Assembly (NCBI GenBank): GCA_003229495.1 | Contig: QIEB01000329.1 | Coordinates: 1 to 5,413, forward strand | From: Flammeovirgaceae bacterium | GTDB lineage: Bacteria > Bacteroidota > Bacteroidia > Cytophagales > Cyclobacteriaceae | Direction: 5' to 3' | Length of the DNA stretch: 5,413 nt | Shown here: positions 1 to 5,413 of the stretch, one piece after another | Position numbering within the stretch: position 1 is the stretch's first letter | How the letters are laid out: every line of letters begins with the position of its first letter | Program-made: the position numbers and the translations under genes | Notes under the pieces: model-generated | The model's database searches: none | What the model was told of the DNA's origin: nothing | The model's input: the letters and a program-made list of their open reading frames with translations, nothing else

Positions 1-647
1 AGGGTAATCGGATCCAATATGACGCACTGCCAAACCGGAAGTATGAGATAAAAGGAAGCAAGGAAGGATACTATGAAAATACCGTGGTTTTACCAATTGG
101 CAGATTAGAAGGAGAGGAAAGAATAACGGTTAGGGTAGAATTAGAGAAAATATCACCCGTAGATATTCTTATCATAGAAAACATAAGTGGAAAACGTCAA
201 AACTTTGTGTTAAGCGATTCTGTAAAACTATATGCAGGAACCGAGGAACAACTGCAGACATCCTTGGCGGCAAAGAATATCCAGGTAGGTCAGGTAATAC
301 GCATAAGTAATATTTATTTTGACCTGGACAAATCCTTTATACGGAAAGATGCGGTGATACAATTGGACCGAGTGGTGAAATTACTAAAAAGATATCCTTA
401 CATGACCCTTGCTATGGACTCCCATGCGGATAGCCGGGCCTCTAATAACTATAATGATGCCCTTTCTTTACGAAGAGTGAAATCCACCACAAATTATTTG
501 GTTCAAAATGGGATTCCGGTTGATCGGCTGACCCAATATCACTTCGGGGAGCGACAATTGGTAAATGATTGCGGAAACGATGCTCTTTGTTCGGAGGCCC
601 AGCATCAGTTCAATCGGCGCACGGAGTTTGAAATTGTTAAATACTAG
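1..647 (+). CDS. OmpA-family outer-membrane/peptidoglycan-associated protein, 3' part (5' end off the window)
   Basis: The reading frame is open from base 3 to the TAG at 645-647 with no stop upstream, so this is the last 214 codons of a longer gene; the GTG at 84 is an internal valine and not a credible start. Visible residues about 5-50 (YDALPNRKYEIKGSKEGYY and following strands) resemble the end of a carboxypeptidase-regulatory-like beta-sandwich. Residues about 97-214 are an OmpA C-terminal domain: NIYFDLDKSFIRKDA, then SHADSRAS, the NDALSLRR helix and the closing NRRTEFEI. The aspartate of HAD and an arginine of LSLRR are at the positions that bind diaminopimelate of peptidoglycan in OmpA, so the protein probably tethers an outer-membrane assembly to the cell wall. 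A cysteine pair (NDCGNDALCSE) precedes the last strand, as is common in Bacteroidota homologues. The missing N-terminus could hold TPR and PD40 modules, as in PorE-type proteins, but that cannot be seen here. Confidence 0.93.
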   Translation, partial: GNRIQYDALPNRKYEIKGSKEGYYENTVVLPIGRLEGEERITVRVELEKISPVDILIIENISGKRQNFVLSDSVKLYAGTEEQLQTSLAAKNIQVGQVIRISNIYFDLDKSFIRKDAVIQLDRVVKLLKRYPYMTLAMDSHADSRASNNYNDALSLRRVKSTTNYLVQNGIPVDRLTQYHFGERQLVNDCGNDALCSEAQHQFNRRTEFEIVKY

Positions 648-670
648 TTCACTCAGCCTTCTGAACTTTT
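646..670 (+). terminator. Weak hairpin with short T-run after the OmpA gene
   Basis: AGTTCA (646-651) is complementary to TGAACT (662-667), giving a 6-bp stem with a 10-base loop, followed by TTTT at 667-670. An alternative short stem TCAG/CTGA lies inside. The stem starts within the TAG stop codon. It is short and AT-rich, so it is at best a weak intrinsic terminator; it may be chance. Confidence 0.25.
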
Positions 671-695
671 CGTATACAGAGTTTTCTTGAAATTA

Positions 696-713
696 TCATT
701 ACCGATGTAATGA
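696..713. repeat. Perfect 7-bp inverted repeat with a 4-base loop
   Basis: TCATTAC (696-702) and GTAATGA (707-713) are exact reverse complements separated by CGAT. The element lies 68 bases before the start of the TPR-PD40 gene. No T-run follows, so it does not look like an intrinsic terminator; a protein-binding dyad or an RNA hairpin are the alternatives. It is one of two dyads in this 134-base gap. Confidence 0.4.
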
Positions 714-754
714 AGCAACATTAATTGCCCTGGTAGTTATCCTGTCCCTGAGTA

Positions 755-774
755 AATTGTACCTTAGCACAATT
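755..774 (+). promoter_or_regulatory. Possible -7 promoter element inside a dyad, before the TPR-PD40 gene
   Basis: TACCTTAGC (760-768) matches the Bacteroidota -7 sequence TAnnTTTG at all but one fixed position. It is flanked by the arms AATTGT (755-760) and ACAATT (769-774), an exact 6-bp inverted repeat with an 8-base spacer. No clear TTG lies 17-23 bases upstream of the -7 element, which weakens the promoter reading. If it is used, transcription would begin only about 10 bases before the ATG at 782, and a factor bound at the dyad would block it. Confidence 0.27.
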
Positions 775-781
775 CTGAGGT

Positions 782-2065
782 ATGAGACATTTTATTTCAG
801 CATGGGGTTTATTAATGTTATTAGGGCTGGTACCTCTATATGGCCAAATTGGCAGATATATTTCCTTGCGCTCAGAGAGTAGTATCAGAAATCATGCGGA
901 GATATATTTTGAAAGACAGGCATACTCTCATGCAGCCAAACTTTATCAAAAGATTATCCGGGAACATCCTGAAGATCAAGCGGTCAAATTAAGATTAGGA
1001 GACTGCTACCGTTTTCTGCGGGAACCTCATAATGCTGCATATTGGTATGATCATGTCATGCAGAATGATCAATCATCCAGTGAGCATTTATTTTATTACG
1101 CATCGGTATTATGTGCCATTAAAAAGTACCAGCAGGCGAAATTTTGGTACTCAGAATATCTAAAAGTCCATCCAAATGATCAACGTGCAATTGCCGCACT
1201 GACCAGCCTGGAGAACCCACAACTACTTTTTGATGATAGATTCGAAGTGGAGCAGTTGTCGATTGGGCTCCCAGGGTCCGTATTCAGCCCGGCAATATTT
1301 GATGAAGGTTTAGTGTTTGTAGGAGAAGGAAATTCAGGTAGCCTGGTTAAGAAGATTACTACTTGGAACGAAGGTCCTTACTTTGACTTATACTACGTGC
1401 CTCTTATCGATGGAAAACCTGGATACCCCAAGTACCTGGACGATAAATTGAATTCCGTGTTTCATGAAGGCCCTGCGACATTCTTTGAACAAGGAAACAA
1501 GGTGATTTTTACCAGAAGTGCATTCAACAAAGGGGATGGAGACACCAGAAATCTTCAGTTGATGATAGCAGAACGAAACGCCTCCGGCAATTGGACCAGT
1601 CCTAAGAAATTGTTTTACCATGCAAATTACTCCATAGGGCATCCGGCTATCAACAAGGATGGGACTACCATATATTTTGCTTCGAATATGCCGGGCGGTT
1701 ATGGAGGTACTGATATTTATCGTACCGATTTCAAAAGGGGAGAATGGCAGGAGCCGGTAAATGCTGGACCTGGTATTAACACCGCAGGTAATGAACTATT
1801 CCCTTCGCTAGACGAGCAGGGCATGCTTTATTTTGCCTCTGAAGGACGTGGTGGATTAGGAGGACTTGACATTTTTAAGGCGGGCTTTAATAGCCAAATT
1901 CAACCTGAGAATATGGGGTTCCCGATTAATTCACAAGGTGATGATTTTGGTATTATTTGGTCCCCTAACAATTCTTTTGGATACTTTTCCTCTAACAGAA
2001 AAGGGACAGATAAAATTTTCAGGTTTAAGCTTGCTAAAAGAGCGCTCGCCGAAAGAAGGGATTAA
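782..2065 (+). CDS. Exported TPR plus PD40 beta-propeller protein lacking an OmpA domain
   Basis: 427 residues. The ATG is the first possible start, because an in-frame TGA lies at 776-778. Residues 1-21 form a signal peptide (hydrophobic LLMLLGLVPLYG, cut before Q22) without a lipobox cysteine, so a soluble periplasmic product is likely. Residues about 35-68, 67-100 and 101-135 are three TPR-like helical repeats ending in HPEDQ, QNDQ and HPNDQ. Residues about 165-415 contain five PD40/WD40-like blades: SPAIFDEGLVFV, EGPATFF..VIFT, GHPAINKDGTTIYFASN, ELFPSLDEQGMLYFASE and GIIWSP..GYFSSNRKGTDKIF. The glycine-rich turns (GGYGGTDIY, GGLGGLDIF) are typical of the family. PorE-type proteins carry the same TPR and five-bladed propeller, then a regulatory-like domain and an OmpA domain; here the gene stops 14 residues after the last blade. 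Role is probably protein-protein scaffolding in the envelope, possibly with the adjacent OmpA protein. No specific function can be assigned. Confidence 0.93.
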   Translation: MRHFISAWGLLMLLGLVPLYGQIGRYISLRSESSIRNHAEIYFERQAYSHAAKLYQKIIREHPEDQAVKLRLGDCYRFLREPHNAAYWYDHVMQNDQSSSEHLFYYASVLCAIKKYQQAKFWYSEYLKVHPNDQRAIAALTSLENPQLLFDDRFEVEQLSIGLPGSVFSPAIFDEGLVFVGEGNSGSLVKKITTWNEGPYFDLYYVPLIDGKPGYPKYLDDKLNSVFHEGPATFFEQGNKVIFTRSAFNKGDGDTRNLQLMIAERNASGNWTSPKKLFYHANYSIGHPAINKDGTTIYFASNMPGGYGGTDIYRTDFKRGEWQEPVNAGPGINTAGNELFPSLDEQGMLYFASEGRGGLGGLDIFKAGFNSQIQPENMGFPINSQGDDFGIIWSPNNSFGYFSSNRKGTDKIFRFKLAKRALAERRD

Positions 2066-2557
2066 TCATTCATTAAAAGTAGCGGTTCCTGTAGGTTGAT
2101 TGCGCTGAAATTTTAAACTTTTAACTTTTCCCTGATACCGAATATGAGCCAAATTGATTTGATTATCGAAAATGTCCAGTAGCGGGGTATATCTTAGGAA
2201 CATTTCTCTTATTGATTTCACTTGGTTAATCTCTAAGTAACACCAAACCACATTTTCTTCAATTTCGAATCCCAGAAATTGCGTTGATCTTGGGTTGTCA
2301 TCTATCGATACCTGCAGATGCTGCTTAAAATATTCTTTCAGATCTTCTTTTATTTCAGATTCACTGACTTCATTAAAATAATCGCTGGTGCCACGTATTT
2401 GATTTAATACAATCTCAAGATCATCCTGAAACAGGCTACTGGTAATCTGTACGGATTTACTTTCGGCATCATGCTTTATTTCGCAGATACTCAAGTGAAA
2501 AGGATGCGAACACCAGAAGGCGCATTCAAATACCAAGAGAAGTGCTACTTGAATCAT
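2066..2557 (-). CDS. DUF6702-like exported protein of unknown function
   Basis: 163 residues. The N-terminus (MIQVALLLVFECAFWCS) looks like a short signal peptide, but unusually has no lysine or arginine before the hydrophobic stretch; upstream in-frame codons offer no other normal start before a stop. The mature part begins HPFHLSICEIKHD (residues 18-30), followed by SVQITSSLFQDDLE (35-48), WCYLEI (105-110) and DNQINLAHIRYQGKVKS (131-147). This order of motifs matches my recollection of the Bacteroidota family DUF6702, whose members are about this length. The two histidines in HPFH sit at the predicted mature N-terminus and could bind a metal ion; that is inference. The gene is convergent with the TPR-PD40 gene, with no base between the stop codons, and divergent from the permease-peptidase operon. 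No Shine-Dalgarno sequence is seen, which is common in this phylum. Confidence 0.82.
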   Translation of the reverse strand: MIQVALLLVFECAFWCSHPFHLSICEIKHDAESKSVQITSSLFQDDLEIVLNQIRGTSDYFNEVSESEIKEDLKEYFKQHLQVSIDDNPRSTQFLGFEIEENVVWCYLEINQVKSIREMFLRYTPLLDIFDNQINLAHIRYQGKVKSLKFQRNQPTGTATFNE

Positions 2558-2575
2558 TGATTGTGCATTGTCGGG

Positions 2576-2593
2576 AATTCAAAATTATGAATT
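2576..2593. promoter_or_regulatory. Operator-like dyad in the divergent intergenic region
   Basis: AATTCA (2576-2581) and TGAATT (2588-2593) are exact reverse complements with a 6-base spacer. The spacer and part of one arm coincide with the predicted minus-strand -7 element (2580-2587), a good position for a repressor. The DNA is AT-rich, so a 6-bp dyad could be chance. Confidence 0.3.
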
Positions 2594-2613
2594 AATATTA
2601 CAAATTGTTTCAA
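2580..2613 (-). promoter_or_regulatory. Bacteroidota-type promoter for the DUF6702-like gene
   Basis: On the minus strand TAATTTTG (2587-2580) is an exact match to the -7 sequence TAnnTTTG. A TTG (2613-2611) lies 23 bases upstream, at the upper limit of the 17-23 base spacing known for Flavobacterium promoters. Transcription would start near 2573, leaving an untranslated leader of about 15 bases before the ATG at 2557. Confidence 0.45.
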
Positions 2614-2630
2614 GATATATACCAATTAAT

Positions 2631-2634
2631 GGAG
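2631..2634 (+). promoter_or_regulatory. Ribosome-binding site that fixes the permease start
   Basis: GGAG lies 8 bases before the ATG at 2643. It supports that ATG over the in-frame TTG at 2568, which would add 25 residues not seen in related permeases. Confidence 0.55.
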
Positions 2635-2642
2635 ACTACCGT

Positions 2643-3230
2643 ATGAATGAGTTTTATATGTATTTACAGTTGGGACTGGAGCATATCCTGGATATACAGG
2701 GATATGACCATATACTCTTTATTCTGGCTTTATGTGCAATCTACGTGGCGGGGGATTGGAAGAAGATCTTGATTTTGGTAACAGCATTTACTGTTGGTCA
2801 TTCCATTACTCTGGCACTAGCTACCTTTCGGGTCATAAATATCGACATGACCCTGATTGAAATGTTAATTCCTGCAACCATTTTCGTTACTGCTTTTTCA
2901 AACATTTTTAGATCCCGGTCCATCAGGAACGCTGCTTATCTTAACAATAATTACCTCCTTGCCCTGTTCTTTGGGTTTATTCATGGCATGGGGTTTTCAA
3001 ATTACCTGAGGGCGTTACTGGGTAAAGAAGCAAAAGTTCTAAAACCATTATTTGCCTTTAATCTAGGATTAGAGGTAGGTCAAATAATAATTGTTGGCAT
3101 TTTCACACTGATCTCATTTATTTTGATCACAATTTTGGGAGTGAAGCAGCGGGATTGGAAATTAGTAGTGTCCTCTGCTATAGCTGGCATCGCGTTGATG
3201 ATGATTGTTCAATCTGACTACTGGAATTAG
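2643..3230 (+). CDS. HupE/UreJ-family membrane protein, probable transition-metal permease
   Basis: 195 residues from the ATG at 2643, chosen because GGAG precedes it and because homologues begin with a similar short leader before GLEHILDIQGYDH. It is almost entirely hydrophobic, with about six membrane segments (roughly residues 24-37, 42-60, 70-88, 103-120, 136-166 and 173-190). Family marks are GLEHILDIQGYDHILF (11-26; H14, D22 and H23), AFTVGHS (48-54; H53) and FGFIHGMGFSNY (110-121; H114), the conserved polar residues within or next to helices. HupE/UreJ proteins are regarded as nickel or cobalt permeases, often near hydrogenase or urease genes, but neither enzyme is visible here; the true metal is open. 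The Bacteroidota version is short, without the histidine-bearing periplasmic leader domain seen in some longer relatives. The M1 peptidase gene starts 4 bases after its stop, so the two are very likely co-transcribed. Confidence 0.88.
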   Translation: MNEFYMYLQLGLEHILDIQGYDHILFILALCAIYVAGDWKKILILVTAFTVGHSITLALATFRVINIDMTLIEMLIPATIFVTAFSNIFRSRSIRNAAYLNNNYLLALFFGFIHGMGFSNYLRALLGKEAKVLKPLFAFNLGLEVGQIIIVGIFTLISFILITILGVKQRDWKLVVSSAIAGIALMMIVQSDYWN

Positions 3231-3234
3231 AAAT

Positions 3235-5413
3235 ATGATGAAACATACAAGACTAATCGTACTTCTGATGTCTACAGCAAGCATGCTATGGGCTCAGGAA
3301 TATCAACAAAAATTCGAACAGTTAGGAACAATGCTTCCTACGCCTAACTCATATCGGAGTGCCTCTGGACGACCGGGGCATGAATACTGGCAACAACAAG
3401 CGGACTATGACATTTCAGTGACCTTGAATGACCTGAATCAATCGATCACTGGATCAGAGACTATAACCTACACTAATAATTCCCCAGACCCTCTGGGTTA
3501 TTTATGGATACAGCTGGATCAAAACCGACGAGCTGAAGATTCTAACACCTATAAAACCAGCAGAAGCAGCATCAGAGACAGCCTGTCAGCAAAATCCTTG
3601 CAGGCAATTGCCCAGGATTTTAACTATGAGGGTGGGTATAACATACACAAAGTTACAGACTCTGAAGGAAACGACCTTGCTCATACAATTAACAGTACCA
3701 TGATGCGGATTGAAATTCCTGAGATACTCAATGCGGGTGATAGTTACCGCTTTAGAATCAACTGGAGTTACAATATCAATGACCGAATGCTGGTTGGAGG
3801 TCGTTCTGGTTACGAGCTATTTCCTGAAGATGGAAACTACCTCTATACCATTGCTCAGTGGTTTCCAAGAATGGCGGTTTATGATGACGTTAATGGCTGG
3901 CAGAACAAGCAATTTTTAGATAAAGGTGAGTTTGCACTGCCTTTTGGTGATTACGAAGTAGAGATCACAGTGCCAGCTGATCACATTGTGGCGGCCACCG
4001 GTACTTTAAATAACCCCAGGGAGGTACTTTCCAAAGAAGAATATAGTCGATTCCAACAGGCCAAAGACGCAGATAAACCCCTAATCATAGTTTCTGAATC
4101 AACAGCAATAGCCAAGGAAAAAGCCCCGGTTAATGATAAGACAAGTACCTGGAAATTTAGCGCTGAGAATGTTCGGGATTTCGCATTTGCTACCAGCCGC
4201 AAATTTATTTGGGACGCGCAAGGGGTAGAGATAAATGATAAAAAGCCTCTGGCTATGTCTTTTTATCCTAAAGAGGGAAATCCATTGTGGGAAAAACACA
4301 GTACTGAAGCTGTGGTGAATACCCTGAAAACCTACTCCAGGTATACTATTGACTACCCCTACCCGGTGGCCATATCCGTACATGCCGCCAGCATTGGGAT
4401 GGAGTACCCTATGATATGCTTTAATTTTGGAAGACCCGATAAGGATGGAACTTACTCCGATAGGGTTAAATACGGCATGATCGGGGTGATCATTCATGAA
4501 GTTGGACATAACTTTTTTCCGATGATCATAAACTCTGATGAGAGGCAATGGACCTGGATGGATGAGGGGTTGAACACATTCGTACAATACAGGACAGAGG
4601 TTGAAAAATATGATAATTTTCCTTCCAAAAGAGGTCCGGCATCAAGCATTGTACCTTATATGAGCGGTGATAAAAGTTACATTCGACCGATCATGACCAA
4701 CTCGGAGCAGATTTTGCAATTTGGTAACAACGCCTATGGTAAGCCTGCAGCAGCACTTACCATACTACGTGAAACCGTAATGGGGCCGGAATTGTTTGAC
4801 TATGCATTTAAAGAGTATGCAATGAGATGGGCTTTCAAACATCCAACACCCGCTGATTTTTTCAGGACCATGGAAGACGCTTCGGCTATTGATTTGGATT
4901 GGTTTTGGCGTGGTTGGTTTTACGGTACTGACCATGTGGACCTGGGCATTGACCAGGTAAAATGGTACCGAATTAAACAAACAGAGGAAACAATTGGGCA
5001 GCTGACAAACAAAAAACAAAAAGTGGGCGCCGGTGAAAACCAGCAATCAGAGAAAACCAGTGACTTTGAAGATGGTTTCACGGAGTTTACGGTAATCCCC
5101 ACAGACGGACGCTATTATGGAGAATTCCTCGCTCGTGTGGACGATGAGGGCATTGTGCAAAACCACTCGAACCAGAATTTCTACGAAATTACCTTCACCA
5201 ATATTGGTGGATTAGTAAGCCCGATTATCATTGAGTTTACTTATAAAGACGGGACTAAGGAGGTCGAAAAAATTCCCGCTGAGATATGGAGGCTGAATGA
5301 GAATGTTGTTACCAAGGTGTTTGTTAAAGAAAAAGAAGTGGTAAACATTTCCTTGGACCCCAATGGTGAAACTGCCGACACCGCATCAGAAAATAACTTT
5401 TTTCCCAAAAAGG
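3235..5413 (+). CDS. Secreted M1-family zinc metallopeptidase (aminopeptidase-like), 3' end off the window
   Basis: The frame is open for 726 codons and runs off the right edge. The start is the ATG at 3235 or the one directly after it at 3238. Residues 1-20 are a signal peptide (LIVLLMSTASMLWA, cut before Q21). The N-terminal beta domain (about 55-300) contains YDISVTLND and AQWFPRMAVYDD. The catalytic domain has the exopeptidase motif as SIGMEYPM (E390), the zinc site HEVGH (H421, E422, H425) with the third ligand E444 in WMDEGLN exactly 18 residues later, and a likely proton-donor tyrosine Y501 in NNAYGKPAAALTILRE. All catalytic residues are present, so an active enzyme trimming N-terminal residues from peptides in the periplasm or outside is expected. 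The visible end (ISLDPNGETADT..NNFFPKK) resembles the last part of Bacteroidota homologues, so probably only a few tens of residues are missing. It follows the HupE/UreJ gene by 4 bases. Confidence 0.95.
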   Translation, partial: MMKHTRLIVLLMSTASMLWAQEYQQKFEQLGTMLPTPNSYRSASGRPGHEYWQQQADYDISVTLNDLNQSITGSETITYTNNSPDPLGYLWIQLDQNRRAEDSNTYKTSRSSIRDSLSAKSLQAIAQDFNYEGGYNIHKVTDSEGNDLAHTINSTMMRIEIPEILNAGDSYRFRINWSYNINDRMLVGGRSGYELFPEDGNYLYTIAQWFPRMAVYDDVNGWQNKQFLDKGEFALPFGDYEVEITVPADHIVAATGTLNNPREVLSKEEYSRFQQAKDADKPLIIVSESTAIAKEKAPVNDKTSTWKFSAENVRDFAFATSRKFIWDAQGVEINDKKPLAMSFYPKEGNPLWEKHSTEAVVNTLKTYSRYTIDYPYPVAISVHAASIGMEYPMICFNFGRPDKDGTYSDRVKYGMIGVIIHEVGHNFFPMIINSDERQWTWMDEGLNTFVQYRTEVEKYDNFPSKRGPASSIVPYMSGDKSYIRPIMTNSEQILQFGNNAYGKPAAALTILRETVMGPELFDYAFKEYAMRWAFKHPTPADFFRTMEDASAIDLDWFWRGWFYGTDHVDLGIDQVKWYRIKQTEETIGQLTNKKQKVGAGENQQSEKTSDFEDGFTEFTVIPTDGRYYGEFLARVDDEGIVQNHSNQNFYEITFTNIGGLVSPIIIEFTYKDGTKEVEKIPAEIWRLNENVVTKVFVKEKEVVNISLDPNGETADTASENNFFPKK

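Noticed and set aside
84..647. GTG at 84 as the start of a 187-residue gene
   Set aside because: The frame is open to the left edge and the upstream residues continue a recognisable regulatory-like beta fold, so the gene begins outside the window.
1388..1642. 84-codon minus-strand frame within the TPR-PD40 gene
   Set aside because: It is antisense to conserved propeller blades and has no family likeness; a shadow frame.
2040..2047. GAGCGCTC palindrome followed on the minus strand by TTTT, as a terminator for the DUF6702-like gene
   Set aside because: A palindrome without a loop cannot fold into a useful hairpin, and the T-run is only four bases inside the coding end of the opposite gene.
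1866..2099. 77-codon plus-strand frame overlapping the end of the TPR-PD40 gene
   Set aside because: It lies in another frame of a clear PD40 coding region and shows no domain or ribosome-binding site.
2605..2634. Plus-strand promoter for the HupE/UreJ operon starting at the TTG at 2605
   Set aside because: At the allowed 17-23 base spacing the sequence reads TAATGGAG or worse, not TAnnTTTG.
2568..2642. TTG at 2568 as the start of the HupE/UreJ gene
   Set aside because: It adds 25 residues without family likeness, while the ATG at 2643 has GGAG 8 bases upstream and gives the usual N-terminus.
3710..3919. 69-codon plus-strand frame inside the M1 gene
   Set aside because: It is out of frame with a continuous, well-conserved M1 protein and has no features of its own.
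4099..4587. 162-codon minus-strand frame opposite the M1 active site
   Set aside because: It is antisense to the GMEYP and HEVGH coding region; its length is explained by the codon composition of the conserved gene. Other minus-strand frames at 3981-4202, 4765-5046 and 4920-5102 are rejected for the same reason.

Overview
The window reads as chromosomal DNA of a member of the Bacteroidota, probably a marine or environmental Cytophagales or Flavobacteriia relative. The grounds are the gene families rather than any rRNA or marker gene: an OmpA-type protein with a preceding carboxypeptidase-regulatory-like fold, a TPR plus PD40 beta-propeller protein of the kind found around type IX secretion, a DUF6702-like periplasmic protein, a short HupE/UreJ permease and a secreted M1 metallopeptidase of the GMEYP type. 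One upstream element matching the Bacteroidota -7 sequence TAnnTTTG supports this. No mobile element, CRISPR array, tRNA or rRNA is visible.

Layout. Bases 1-647 hold the 3' part of a plus-strand OmpA-family envelope gene that starts off the left edge. A 134-base gap with two dyads and a weak promoter-like element follows. Bases 782-2065 encode an exported protein with three TPR-like repeats and a five-bladed PD40 propeller, but with none of the C-terminal OmpA domain that usually follows this pair. It meets a minus-strand gene (2066-2557, DUF6702-like) head-on: the two stop codons abut with no base between them. That minus-strand gene is divergent from a two-gene plus-strand operon: a HupE/UreJ-like six- or seven-helix membrane protein (2643-3230), then, 4 bases later, a secreted M1 aminopeptidase-like enzyme (3235 to beyond the right edge) with intact zinc and exopeptidase motifs.

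How they may work together. The first two genes look like outer-membrane/peptidoglycan-associated scaffold proteins with the module set of PorE-type proteins. The other three form a separate unit: a predicted transition-metal permease, a histidine-bearing exported DUF6702 protein and a zinc peptidase. From memory, genes of these three families occur near each other in Bacteroidota, which suggests a shared role in envelope metal handling or metal-dependent peptide processing. This is inference. The features most worth checking are the OmpA-less TPR-PD40 protein, the HupE/DUF6702/M1 unit, and the dyad that sits over the predicted promoter of the DUF6702 gene.
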